The translations under genes were made by a program, and so were the position numbers. The notes under the pieces were generated by a model, which was given only the letters and a program-made list of their open reading frames with translations, made no database searches and was not told where the DNA came from. From Alphaproteobacteria bacterium (lineage in GTDB: Bacteria; Myxococcota_A; UBA796; CAJQPC01): a stretch of DNA of 64,000 bases. Below, piece after piece: positions 14,364 to 23,942 of this stretch. The first letter of the stretch is position 1, and each line of letters starts with the position of its first letter. The stretch covers positions 1-64,000 of the forward strand of contig JACKEV010000018.1 in the NCBI GenBank assembly GCA_020632795.1, written 5' to 3'.

Positions 14364-16891
14364 GCCCCCGCCGACCCCGAGCCCAGCGCGGGCGGCGCCA
14401 CCACCCCGCGCCGGGCTTTGAGGTGCCGATCCTGGACCGCCAGCAGCTTGAGGTAGCTGAGGTAGATGTCCCCGGCGGGGTAGGCGTCGAGCTGGGCGAC
14501 CGGGCGGTTCGTGCGCCGCCAAAGCGCCCAGTCGCGGCTCAGGATCTCGATCCCGTGGCGGTCCGGGCTGCTATAGAAGGGGGTGCCCGGGTAGGGGGTG
14601 AAGGTCGAGGCGTCCACCCAGTCCAGGGTGCCCCGGGCCATCTCTTCGTCCACCAGGGCCAGGGTCTGCGCGGTCTCGGCGGGGGTGTCGCCCGGATGCC
14701 CGATGATGAAGAAGGCCGAGGTCGACACGCCGGCGCGGTGGGCGCAGGCCAGGCCCTGGCGGATCTGCGCCACCCGCAGGCCCTTGTTCATCGCATCCAG
14801 CACAGTCTGGGAGCCGCTCTCCGCGCCCATCATCACCCAGCGCAGCCCCGCGTCCCGCATGGCGCGGGCGCCGTCGTCGTGGATGGTGTCCAGGCGGGTG
14901 AGCAGCCCGAAGTTGTCGGTGAGGTGGGGGCTCCGGCCCAGGGCCGCGACCAGCTCCATGAAGTAGTCGGTGCCCATGTCGAGCATGCTGTCGTCGATGC
15001 CCTGGAGGTGGTTGCCGAACGCAGCCAGCCGCTCCATCTCCCCCAAAGCACGGGCGACGGGGTGCTCCCGGACCACCCCGCCCCAGTAGCGGAACTCGTG
15101 GCAGAACCGGCAGCGGAACGCGCAGCCCCGGCTGGTCAGCGCGGTGATGTCCATGCGGTGGCAGAAGTCGGCGGGCAGCAGCTCGAAGTTGACCGGCGGC
15201 AGCTCCAGGACGTTGCCCAGCGGGCGCTTGCCGTTGCGCACGACGGAGCCATCGGGGGCGCGCCAGGTGATGCCGGGGACCGCGCTCAGCGGCTCGCCCC
15301 GGCGCAGCGCGTCGACCAGCGCCAGGGCGGTCCACTCGCCCTCGCCGCGCACCACGACGTCGATCTCGGGGGTCTCCAGCAGGCACTCGCGGTCCTGGTA
15401 GGTGACGTGGGGGCCGCCGATGAGGATGGGCACGCTGGGGGCCAGCCGCCGCACCGCCCGCGCGATGGCCTGGCCCTGAGGGTAGAGGTAGGAGAAGGTC
15501 ACCGAGATGCCCACGGCGCGGGGGCGGTAGGCGTCCAGGGCGTCGGCGAGGGCGGTCTCGGTGCGGGCCTGGGCGGTGGCCACGTCGGCGTCGGCGGGCA
15601 CGTGCGCGGCCAGGGGCAGCACCCGGGCGGGCACGCCGTTCGCCTCCAGGAAGGACGCCACGGACACCGCCCCGCGAGGGAACAGCGGCCCGGTGCCGCC
15701 GAAGGCCGGGGGCGCGACGAGCAGCACGGGGCCCTCGCCCGGGGCGGGGCCGGCGCGGCGCATCGAGGCCAGATCGAGGTTCAACGCCCGATCCTCGACC
15801 GAGGTGTACAGCATGCCCGACTCGCGGACGCGGTCGGGGTGGGCCTGCTGGAGGGCGGCGACCCGGCCCTGGGCGGCGATGGCCTCGTCCAGCGCGCCCT
15901 GGTAGCGGTGCAGGTCCACCAGCGCGGCCAGGGCGGGCAGGCGGTCGGGGGCGTCGGCCAGAGCGGCGGCACGCTCCAGCTCGCCCCGGGCCTCGTCGAG
16001 GCGGTTCACGGCGACCAGGGCGAGGCCCCGGTTGTAGCGCAGGCGGCGCTCCAGGGGGCTCTCGTCGGGGGTCAGCAGGGCGGCGGCGCGGTCGAGGTGG
16101 GCGGCGGCGCGGGCGGGGTCGCGCAGCAGGTAGCGCAGGCCGCCGAGGTTCACCAGGGCCTCGACCAGGGGCCGGCCGGCGAGGGCGGGCAGGGCGGCTT
16201 CGTAGTCCTGGACGGCGGCGGCGCGGTCCCCGGCGTGGACGTGGAGGCCCGCGCGCATGACCCGGGCACGGGCGGCCTCGGCGGGCACCGGCAGGTGGTC
16301 CACCGCGCGGGTCAGGGCCTCCAGGGCGCCGGCCGGGTCGGCCTGCAGCAGCAGCTCCCCCTCGAACAGCGACGCGAAGCCCACCGCGGCGGGCTGGTCT
16401 TCTGTGAGGCCGATGGCGCGGGCCTCACGGAAGGCGCGCAGCGCGGCGTCGCGGTCCCCCTGGAGGCTGAGGGCCCGGCCCAGGTTGCACAGCGCGAGGC
16501 CGTCGGGGGGCAGGCCGGCGTCGGCGCGGCGGCGCAGGGCGTCGCGGAGCAGCGCGGCGGCCCGGGCGGGCTGGCCGGCGACGAGGGCGGCGGTGCCGGC
16601 GTTGCCGGCGGCGGTGGCCGCGCCTGCGGGGTCTCCCTCGGCGTCAAAGCGGTCCCGGGCCCGCGAGAGGGCGTCCAGGGCGGCGGGCCCGTCGCGCAGC
16701 AGCACCAGGCCCAGGCCCAGCCACGCCGGGCCCGACTCGTGCAGGGCGTTGGCGGCGCGGTAGGCGGCGGCGGCCTCGGGGCCCTCGCCCCGGGCGCGGT
16801 GGCCGTCGCCCAGGCCCACGAGCGCCGCCGCGAGGTCGGCGGGGGCGGCGCCTTCAGCGAGGCGGCGGTAGAGGTCGGCGGGCTCGATCAC
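14360..16891 (-). CDS. TPR / B12-binding-like / radical SAM protein (843 aa)
   Basis: GTG start chosen because the open frame upstream runs under the divergent 517 aa gene and has no good start. Residues about 1-340 are alanine-rich TPR repeats (LGLGLVLLRDG, NLGRALSLQGDRDAALRAF, NLGGLRYLLRDPARA). Residues about 350-490 fit a B12-binding-like fold (FPRGAVSVASFLEANG, IGGPHVTYQD). The radical SAM motif SRGCAFRCRFC is near residue 585, with GAESGSQTVLDAMNKG and GHPGDTPAETAQT further on. The TPR front is unusual and suggests binding to a protein partner. The target is unknown. Confidence 0.82.
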   Translation of the reverse strand: MIEPADLYRRLAEGAAPADLAAALVGLGDGHRARGEGPEAAAAYRAANALHESGPAWLGLGLVLLRDGPAALDALSRARDRFDAEGDPAGAATAAGNAGTAALVAGQPARAAALLRDALRRRADAGLPPDGLALCNLGRALSLQGDRDAALRAFREARAIGLTEDQPAAVGFASLFEGELLLQADPAGALEALTRAVDHLPVPAEAARARVMRAGLHVHAGDRAAAVQDYEAALPALAGRPLVEALVNLGGLRYLLRDPARAAAHLDRAAALLTPDESPLERRLRYNRGLALVAVNRLDEARGELERAAALADAPDRLPALAALVDLHRYQGALDEAIAAQGRVAALQQAHPDRVRESGMLYTSVEDRALNLDLASMRRAGPAPGEGPVLLVAPPAFGGTGPLFPRGAVSVASFLEANGVPARVLPLAAHVPADADVATAQARTETALADALDAYRPRAVGISVTFSYLYPQGQAIARAVRRLAPSVPILIGGPHVTYQDRECLLETPEIDVVVRGEGEWTALALVDALRRGEPLSAVPGITWRAPDGSVVRNGKRPLGNVLELPPVNFELLPADFCHRMDITALTSRGCAFRCRFCHEFRYWGGVVREHPVARALGEMERLAAFGNHLQGIDDSMLDMGTDYFMELVAALGRSPHLTDNFGLLTRLDTIHDDGARAMRDAGLRWVMMGAESGSQTVLDAMNKGLRVAQIRQGLACAHRAGVSTSAFFIIGHPGDTPAETAQTLALVDEEMARGTLDWVDASTFTPYPGTPFYSSPDRHGIEILSRDWALWRRTNRPVAQLDAYPAGDIYLSYLKLLAVQDRHLKARRGVVAPPALGSGSAGA

Positions 16892-17042
16892 GGAGACAGA
16901 GTACCCCTTGCGCGGGTGGAGAGGATTGGAGGGGCCGGTCAAGCAATCTCTATTCGCCCGGGTCGCGCTTACAGGTAGCCTTACCGGGACCTCAGACGAG
17001 GCGGCCGGCGCGATTCGAGCGCCCGCAGCAGAAGGAGGAGCG
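16892..17042. promoter_or_regulatory. Divergent promoter region
   Basis: The 151 bp between the minus-strand radical SAM gene and the plus-strand 517 aa gene contain TTGGAG (16926-16931), a 17 bp spacer and TCTATT (16949-16954), a plausible plus-strand promoter, then AAGGAGGAG just before the ATG at 17043. Confidence 0.35.
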
Positions 17043-18596
17043 ATGGACGCTCCGGATGGACGACGTGTCGACGACGCCGTCGGGTTCGACGGCTTCGACC
17101 TGGCCGTCGGGCTCAGCCTCCCGGCGCTCAACATGAACCTGGCGATCCTCCAGGGGCTGGGCAGCTTCCCGGAGGAGTGGCGCGTCACGCTGCGCCCCGG
17201 GGCTGCGCTGGACGTGTGGCTGGACCCGCCCGAGGTCTCGGTGATCGAGGGCGCCCGGCTGCCCGAGGAGGTCGGCCGGGTCCTCTTCACCCTCACCCTC
17301 GCGGAGGGGACCTTCACCGCCGACGGCGTCGAGATCCCGGTGGAGGACTGGGGGCTGACCTTCCCCCTGGACCTCGCCTACGCGGACCTCGTCGCGGCGT
17401 TCGAGCGGGCCGGGCGCGAGGTGCCGCCGTTCCTGCGGGAGCGGCTGACCCGGTTCCCGCCCGAGCGGTTCTCGCTCCAGGCGATGCTGCTGGACTTCAC
17501 CAACGCCCACCTCATCGTGGAGGAGGCCTCGATCCGCTTCGGCAACGCCTGCGAGCTGACGCCCGAGCAGATGGCGGTGTTCAAGGAGGCGCTGGTCAAG
17601 CTGCTGGAGACGCTGCGGCTGCGGCCCGACGCCCACCTGCTGGGCCTCACCGCGCAGCCGGGCGCCCAGGTCGGCGCCCTCTGGGCGCAGCGCTGGCTGA
17701 TCCCCACCGGGGGGGCGGTCACGGCGTATCAGTCGTACTGGGGCGGACCCAAGGTCCCCACCCTGGCCACGCTGATCACGACCCGCGGGCAGCGGGTCCC
17801 CACCCTCACCGAGGCGCCGCGGGCCTACGGCTACGGCTGCCGCGTGCTGGGGCAGCGCCTCGACGCCCAGGGGAGCCTGCTGATCAGCCAGCGCGCGCTG
17901 TGCGGCTACCTGTTCGACCAGCTCATCCCACCGCTGCAGCTGGCCGGGGCCACCTTCCACGACGAGGGGCTGGCGTATGCGTGGACGGCGCCGCGCTCCT
18001 TTGGCGGCACCGTGCGCCTGACGCTGAGGCCCGTGGAGGGCGCCGGGGCCGAGGCCGGCACCGTGGACCTCGACCTCGGGTGGCGGTACCAGCACCAGCA
18101 CCCCATCGAGCTGCCCGGGGGGAAGGTCGTCGACGTGTACGAGCTGGACTTCCGCGGGGGCGGCACGGTGACCGTGCGCTTCACCGGGGCGCCTCAAGAG
18201 GGGGGGACGAGCGCCCGCCTGGGGTTCCGGTTCGCCGCGGGTGCGTCGGTGCCGGCGTACACCCGGCGCTCCGACGGATACCAGGGCATCATGGAGCCGG
18301 AGGTCCTGCGGCGCTCGAGCGATCTGTCATGGCTGTTGGCGTATGTGCGGGACAACATGCACCTGGTGGGGCCGGGGGCCGAGGCGGCCATCGCCTGGAT
18401 CAGCGGGACGGGGCAGCTCTATCGGCCGTGGGCCGCCGCGAACGCGGAGCTGGAGGCCATCGATCGCCTCCCGCCGCTGCTCATGAGCGTCCAGGTGATG
18501 CTACCCGGGGCGAAGACCAGCACCTACAAGGACCTGCGCTTTGAGCGCTCGATCGGCGGGACCCACCTGGTGATGGGTCTGTCCATGGTGATGTGA
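17043..18596 (+). CDS. Conserved paired protein, cassette copy 1 (517 aa)
   Basis: Family not recognised. The ATG at 17043 follows AAGGAGGAGCG. Residues 20-210 are strongly conserved with the second copy at 22368 (LGSFPEEWRVTLRPGAALDV, VLFTLTLAEGTFTADGVEIP, RFPPERFSL, ALVKLLETLR), as is the last stretch (MLPGAKTSTYKDLRFER...LVMGL). The middle is more variable. The predicted fold is mixed alpha/beta with many strands; there is no signal peptide or clear membrane helix. Both copies are exactly 517 aa and each precedes a ~1195 aa protein, so the two proteins probably act together, for example as a toxin and its chaperone, or as binding and translocating subunits (inference). Confidence 0.8.
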   Translation: MDAPDGRRVDDAVGFDGFDLAVGLSLPALNMNLAILQGLGSFPEEWRVTLRPGAALDVWLDPPEVSVIEGARLPEEVGRVLFTLTLAEGTFTADGVEIPVEDWGLTFPLDLAYADLVAAFERAGREVPPFLRERLTRFPPERFSLQAMLLDFTNAHLIVEEASIRFGNACELTPEQMAVFKEALVKLLETLRLRPDAHLLGLTAQPGAQVGALWAQRWLIPTGGAVTAYQSYWGGPKVPTLATLITTRGQRVPTLTEAPRAYGYGCRVLGQRLDAQGSLLISQRALCGYLFDQLIPPLQLAGATFHDEGLAYAWTAPRSFGGTVRLTLRPVEGAGAEAGTVDLDLGWRYQHQHPIELPGGKVVDVYELDFRGGGTVTVRFTGAPQEGGTSARLGFRFAAGASVPAYTRRSDGYQGIMEPEVLRRSSDLSWLLAYVRDNMHLVGPGAEAAIAWISGTGQLYRPWAAANAELEAIDRLPPLLMSVQVMLPGAKTSTYKDLRFERSIGGTHLVMGLSMVM

Positions 18597-18658
18597 AGCA
18601 CGAACAAACCGGGCGGCGCGGACGCGCCTTCATCTGACACAATCCATAGGAGCAGAAC

Positions 18659-21600
18659 ATGCGCATCAACACCGGCGTCGCCTTCGACCTGTCGGCCTCC
18701 GCGGGCGCCTCCCGCGTGGACGTCATCACCGAGCTGATGGAGGGGCACGAGGCCGGCTCCCCCATCGCGGGGGACGGCCGCGCCCAGGTCATCTCCGAGG
18801 ACGGGGCGCTGACCCTGTTCAGCGTCGGCACCGACGGCCAGCTCTACGCGATCCGGGAGGCGACCCGGCCCGACGCGCCCGAGGCGACGTCGTTCCTGCC
18901 TGCGGCGCTGGACGCGGACACCGGCTGGCGACAGACCCGGCTCAACGAGAGGCTGGGCGAGCGGGTGGACGCCTTCCGCGCCCAGGCGGACGCCCAGGCG
19001 GACGCCCAGGGGGTGGCGATGCTGGTGGCCACCGAGGACGACGACCTCAAGGGCAGCCGGGTCCACCTGACCTGGCGGCTCTCCGAGACGCCGACGGACA
19101 GCGACTGGCTCGATCTGGGCGGGGTGGCCGGGACGACCGTGGACTCGCTGCGCTTCGTGCCCCGCACCGGCCAGCCCCCGCGGGTGCTCCTGGCGGGGCG
19201 GCCGGAGGGCGCTCGGCTGGCCCGGGCGTGGATCGCCGAGCCCGGCGCCGCCGAGGTGAGCTGGCAGCCCTTCCACATGCCCATGGACTTCGAGGAGATC
19301 CTGGACGCCCGGCCGGGGCACGCCCGGGGGTTGGGGCAGGGGCTCTATGTGCTCTATCGGGACCGTGACGGGCGCGGGCTGGTGTTCGTCTCCCAGGACC
19401 GCGTCGCTGGCGGCGTGCCGGCCATCCGTCGCATCCCCATTCCTCCGGACCCCACGGCGTTCGACCTGCTCCCGGAGCCCGGGCGGCAGGGCTACTCCGA
19501 GCTGTTCGTGGCCTGCGGGGACGCGCTGTGGACCCTGGACGCCAACGAGCAGCTCCCCGGCCGGGGCGGGCGGCAGATCGCCACGCTGGAGGGGCAGACC
19601 TTCACCGACGTGTTCGCCGCCAAGGGTGAGCGCGGGGAGGTGTCGGTCTACGTCCGGGACAGCGGGCGCGAGGTCCGCTACCTCGCGCGGCGGCTCGACG
19701 ACGCGGCCACCCTGGGCTGGAGCCCCCTGGCCACGATGCACACCGACGCGGCGGTGGTCGCGCCGGTCCGCACCGGGGACCACAAGGTGAACGCGCTGTT
19801 CGTCATCCGCCAGCGCGACCGGCGGTGCACTTTTCTGTGGCAGGACGACGTGGAGACCGTGTGGCAGGAGAACCCCGTGATCGTACGGGATACGGCCCAC
19901 GAGGTCCCGATCAACGGCACCCGCACGCGCCTGCGCTTCTGCCAGGCCGACGACATGCCCCGCGCTCGGGCCAAGGCGCAGCTCTCGGCGACCTCCAGCG
20001 CGTATGTGCGGGTCAACGGCGTCCCCGTGTACGTCGAGCCCGGCCACGCCGCCGCCGTGGAGACCGACGCCAACGGCGCGTTGACCCTGGAGCTGACCCT
20101 GGACGACGGCGCGGCCCCGCCCCACCTTTCCGTCAGCGCCGACTTCCTGGACGACACGATCGTGATCGATCCGATGGCGACGACGTTTGAGCGCATGCGC
20201 GGGCAGACCGCCGAGGCGGTGTTGGCGGCGAAGACCCGCGACGGCGAGCCCCTGGTGACGGGGGAGCACCGCGACGAGGGCCGGATCGACGCGGTGCTGG
20301 GGGCGTCGCGCGAGATGATGAAGACCCTGGGGGCGGCCTCTGTGATGCCTGCGGGGATCTCCGGGGCCTCGCCCGAGCTGCTGGCGGCCCAGGGGGTGCG
20401 CTTCGTGCCCGCGGGCGCGGACGCGACGACGAGGCTGAGCCTGGACGGCCTCCCCGACGGCCCGCTGTGGTGCCTGGACAACACCGGGGACCAGCTCGTG
20501 CTCCTGGACCCCGCTGAGACCGCGGCGGTCCTCGCGGACCAGGCCGGGGTCGCGGCCCTCGACTTCGGGCGGTGGATCGGCGACGCCCTGCGCACGGTCG
20601 CCCAGACCGCTGAGCGGCTCCTGCGGGCGACCTGCGAGAAGCTCCGCGAGGGGCTGGAGTTCGTGTTCACCTTCGCGAAGCAGGTCATCCGGGTGGTGGT
20701 GGAGACGGCCGGGCAGGTCGCCCAGACCATCCACACGCTGACGAAGCGCTACCTGGGCATCGACCTCAGCAAGCTGGTGGACTGGCTGGGGTTTGTGTTT
20801 GATTGGGGCGACATCCTCAAGACCCACGACTTCCTGCGCGGGGCGGTGACCCGGACCTTCGGGGCGCTGCGGCGCGAGGTGGTGTCGGTGAAGGACCAGC
20901 TCGATGGCATCCTGGCCGATCTGGAGGACCTCGTCCGGGACGCCCGCCCCCTCCCGCCGGACCTGGCCGATGGCGCCGTGGAGCCGCGCCACAAGGAGAT
21001 GCAGCGCGTGGGCGGCGACGAGCACGCGCAGAAGATCGACGACACGTCGCGGGTCGGGCTGAACAACCCGGCGGTGACCTGGGGGAGCCAGAAGCTCCTG
21101 GAGGGTCTGGGCGGCATGTCCAACGCCCTCGGCCTCCCGCCGTCCTTGCTCGTGACCCTCCAGCGGCTGATCGATGGCGTCACCAATGAGGTCGGCCCGG
21201 AGCTGAGGGAGGGCTTCGAGGACGTCTTCAAGACCCTGGCGGAGGCGCTGGAGGGGCCGGGGGCGACCCTGGGGTCTGTGCTGGAGGCGGTGGGCCCGGC
21301 GGCGCTCCAGCGCTTCGCCGCCCAGGCGCGCAAGGTGCTGGGGGTGCTGATGGACGTGCTCGCGGACCTCCTTGAGGTGGTGGAGGAGGGCGCGACGGAG
21401 ACCGTCATCGAGGTGCCCCTGCTCAGCGCGCTCTACCGCCTCATCTCAAACGGTCGGGGGCTGACGCTCATCGATCTGGTGCTGCTGCCGGTCGCGATCC
21501 CGACCACCATCGTGGCGAAGCTGCTGCGCGGCGAGGCGCCCTTCGAGGGCATCACCCTGCCCGAGGAGCCGTCGCTGAACCCCCCGGCGGCGCCCGACGC

Positions 21601-22255
21601 GAAGCGGGCGATGCTCCCCATCGGGATCCGCACGCAGCTCTCCATCTGGATGGCCGGGCTGGCCGGCTTCTTCGTCGACGTCATCGCCGGCGGGGTCGCG
21701 ACCTTCGAGGCGGGCCTCTCCTACATGGAGACGCCCCCCGCCACGCTCAGCGCCGTGCTCAAGTTCCTCTCCGGCGCCTGCAAGGCGGTGCAGGTGGCCT
21801 TCAACCTGCCGGCGTGGGCCTTCACGGGGGACGAGGGCGCGGAGCTGACGTGGACCTGGGTCGCCTGGTTCATCAACACCGTGTACACCGTCTTCCAGCT
21901 CTCAGAGGGGTATCTGTACACGCGGATGGCCAAGCTGGTGAAGTGGTTCGCGTGGATTGTGGACGTGCTGGCGTTGGTCCTGAACATCGTGACCGAGAGC
22001 ACCCTGACGGTGCTGCGCATGGTCAACGCGAAGGGGCCCCTCGATCGCCTCAACGACGTGGGCTTCATCGGCCAGCTCGCGCTGCTGTGGAGCGGAGCGG
22101 GCTGCTACCTGGCCTTGGCGGTCATGCCGAAGGAGCCCCAGACCTGGGGGGCGGTGTACGGGACCGGGATCGTGCTGCTGGTGGCTGGCGGGACGATGCA
22201 GATCTGCCGCGTCGTGTCCTCGGCGCTGAACCAGCACCGGCACGTGGCGCTGTAG
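18659..22255 (+). CDS. Propeller-like / membrane-active large protein, cassette copy 1 (1198 aa)
   Basis: AGGAGCAG precedes the ATG. Residues about 30-390 are repeated beta segments resembling a tectonin-like propeller (LTLFSVGTDGQLYAIRE, QGLYVLYRDRDGRGLVFV, ELFVACGDALWTL, NALFVIRQRDRRCTFLWQ). A central beta domain follows (to about 560), then long amphipathic helices (about 650-960), and the last ~210 residues hold several hydrophobic stretches (WMAGLAGFFVDVIAGGVA, WFINTVYTVFQ, IVDVLALVLNIV, GTGIVLLVAGGTMQI). There is no signal peptide. The order (binding-like front, helical stalk, hydrophobic tail) is what a pore-forming or membrane-inserting effector would look like; this is inference, as no named family is recognised. 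Confidence 0.78.
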   Translation: MRINTGVAFDLSASAGASRVDVITELMEGHEAGSPIAGDGRAQVISEDGALTLFSVGTDGQLYAIREATRPDAPEATSFLPAALDADTGWRQTRLNERLGERVDAFRAQADAQADAQGVAMLVATEDDDLKGSRVHLTWRLSETPTDSDWLDLGGVAGTTVDSLRFVPRTGQPPRVLLAGRPEGARLARAWIAEPGAAEVSWQPFHMPMDFEEILDARPGHARGLGQGLYVLYRDRDGRGLVFVSQDRVAGGVPAIRRIPIPPDPTAFDLLPEPGRQGYSELFVACGDALWTLDANEQLPGRGGRQIATLEGQTFTDVFAAKGERGEVSVYVRDSGREVRYLARRLDDAATLGWSPLATMHTDAAVVAPVRTGDHKVNALFVIRQRDRRCTFLWQDDVETVWQENPVIVRDTAHEVPINGTRTRLRFCQADDMPRARAKAQLSATSSAYVRVNGVPVYVEPGHAAAVETDANGALTLELTLDDGAAPPHLSVSADFLDDTIVIDPMATTFERMRGQTAEAVLAAKTRDGEPLVTGEHRDEGRIDAVLGASREMMKTLGAASVMPAGISGASPELLAAQGVRFVPAGADATTRLSLDGLPDGPLWCLDNTGDQLVLLDPAETAAVLADQAGVAALDFGRWIGDALRTVAQTAERLLRATCEKLREGLEFVFTFAKQVIRVVVETAGQVAQTIHTLTKRYLGIDLSKLVDWLGFVFDWGDILKTHDFLRGAVTRTFGALRREVVSVKDQLDGILADLEDLVRDARPLPPDLADGAVEPRHKEMQRVGGDEHAQKIDDTSRVGLNNPAVTWGSQKLLEGLGGMSNALGLPPSLLVTLQRLIDGVTNEVGPELREGFEDVFKTLAEALEGPGATLGSVLEAVGPAALQRFAAQARKVLGVLMDVLADLLEVVEEGATETVIEVPLLSALYRLISNGRGLTLIDLVLLPVAIPTTIVAKLLRGEAPFEGITLPEEPSLNPPAAPDAKRAMLPIGIRTQLSIWMAGLAGFFVDVIAGGVATFEAGLSYMETPPATLSAVLKFLSGACKAVQVAFNLPAWAFTGDEGAELTWTWVAWFINTVYTVFQLSEGYLYTRMAKLVKWFAWIVDVLALVLNIVTESTLTVLRMVNAKGPLDRLNDVGFIGQLALLWSGAGCYLALAVMPKEPQTWGAVYGTGIVLLVAGGTMQICRVVSSALNQHRHVAL

Positions 22256-22367
22256 CGCGGCGCGGTCGGGTCTCCGCCAGGGACTGTCTCTCGAACTTTC
22301 TCTATAGGTGCGGCTGCCCCCAGGGCGTAGGGTGTGTGGAGACCGGTTGACATGTTCGGAGGCCAGG

Positions 22368-23921
22368 ATGGCAGAGACCCCTCGCGCAGAGCAGGCCGAC
22401 CAGGCCGACCAGACCTCCGGCCTGGACGCCTTCGACCTCGCGTACGGCCTGCGGGTCGACACCCTCAACATGAACCTCAAGGCGCTCCAGGAGCTGGGCA
22501 GCTTCCCGGAGGAGTGGCGCGTGACGCTGCGCCCCGGGGCCGCGCTGGACGTCGCGCTGGGCCCGCCCACCGTGGCGGTGATCGAGCGGGGCCGGTTCCC
22601 TGAGGAGGTCGGCCGCGTCCTGTTCACCCTGACCCTCGCGGAGGGGACCTTCACCGCCGACGGCGTCGAGATCCCGGTGGAGGACTGGGGGCTGACCTTC
22701 CCGCTGAACCTGGCCTACGCCGACCTGATCGCGGAGATGGAGCGGGCCGGGCGCGAGGTGCCGCCGTATCTGCGGGAGCGCCTGACCCGCTTCCCGCCGG
22801 AGCGCTTCTCGCTCAAGGCCCTGCTGGTGGACTTCACCAACGCGCACCTGATCGTGGAGGGGGTCCAGGTGCGCTTCGGCAACGCCCGCGAGCTGACGCC
22901 GGAGCAGATGAAGGTCTTCAAGGAGGCGCTGGTCAAGCTGCTGGAGACGCTGCGCAGCCGGCCCGACGGCAACCTGTTGGGCCTCACCGCCCAGCCCCGC
23001 CGCGTCGGCGACACGGCGGCCGACCCCCAGCGCTGGCTCACGCCGACCGGCGGCGCGATGACCGCCCACCACGAATTCTATCAGGGGGAGGTGTTCCCGA
23101 CCCTGGCCACCCTCATGGTCACTCAGGGCGCCCCGGTGCCTGTGGCGAGGGACGCGCCCTACGCCTACGGCTACGCCTGCCGGGTGCTGGGGCAGCGGAA
23201 GGACGCCCAAGGCAGCCTGCTGATCAGCCAGCGCGCGCTGCTCGGGTATCTGATGGAGCACCTGAGGGGGCCGCTGGCGCTGGAGGGCGTGCCGGCGAAG
23301 TGGGGGGGGGATGGGACGTCCTGGAGCGTCACCCGACCGGACGGCGCCAAGGTGCGGCTGACCCTGAAGCCGGACGAGGGCGGGGCGACCCTCCAGGTGC
23401 GCTGGCGTTGGGAGCAGTACCACCTGATGACGCTGCCACAGACGAGCCTCCGGGAGGAGTTCGACCTGGAGTACACGGCGTCCGGCGCGCTGGAGGTGCG
23501 CTTCACCGGGCCCCCCAGGGCGAGCGGGACCAGCTCCCACCTCACCTTCAGATACACGCCGGGGTCGGCGGTCTGTCGGGTCAGGCAGCGCAGGGTGGGG
23601 AAGTGGGGGGAGCTGAGCACAGAGTTCCTGGAGAAGATCCAGGATCCCAAGTGGGTGATGGAGTACCTCCTCGAGAAGCTGGGGGGAGGGGGGTTGCTCT
23701 TCCTGCAGGTGTACATGGCCTTCTACGCCATGATGGCGAACCTCTACAAGGGCTACGCCGCCGGGTATCGCGAGCTTCAACGCCTCGACCAGCTCCCGCC
23801 GCTGCTGATGCAGACCACGGTGATGCTGCCCGGCGCGAAGGACATCATGTACCGGGACCTGCGGTTCGAGCGGACCCTCACCGGGCCCCACCTCGTGATG
23901 GGCCTCTACGCCTCCATCTGA
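22368..23921 (+). CDS. Conserved paired protein, cassette copy 2 (517 aa)
   Basis: Same length and layout as the gene at 17043. The ATG with GGAGG about 8 nt upstream is chosen over an earlier in-frame start because homology with copy 1 begins just after it. The N-terminal 200 residues and the C-terminal MLPGAKDIMYRDLRFER block are conserved; the middle differs, with a glycine-rich segment before a hydrophobic stretch (LLFLQVYMAFYAMMANLY). The stop lies 21 bp before the next start, closer than in copy 1 (62 bp). Function unknown. Confidence 0.8.
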   Translation: MAETPRAEQADQADQTSGLDAFDLAYGLRVDTLNMNLKALQELGSFPEEWRVTLRPGAALDVALGPPTVAVIERGRFPEEVGRVLFTLTLAEGTFTADGVEIPVEDWGLTFPLNLAYADLIAEMERAGREVPPYLRERLTRFPPERFSLKALLVDFTNAHLIVEGVQVRFGNARELTPEQMKVFKEALVKLLETLRSRPDGNLLGLTAQPRRVGDTAADPQRWLTPTGGAMTAHHEFYQGEVFPTLATLMVTQGAPVPVARDAPYAYGYACRVLGQRKDAQGSLLISQRALLGYLMEHLRGPLALEGVPAKWGGDGTSWSVTRPDGAKVRLTLKPDEGGATLQVRWRWEQYHLMTLPQTSLREEFDLEYTASGALEVRFTGPPRASGTSSHLTFRYTPGSAVCRVRQRRVGKWGELSTEFLEKIQDPKWVMEYLLEKLGGGGLLFLQVYMAFYAMMANLYKGYAAGYRELQRLDQLPPLLMQTTVMLPGAKDIMYRDLRFERTLTGPHLVMGLYASI

Positions 23922-23942
23922 CACAATACAAAGGAGCAGAGC

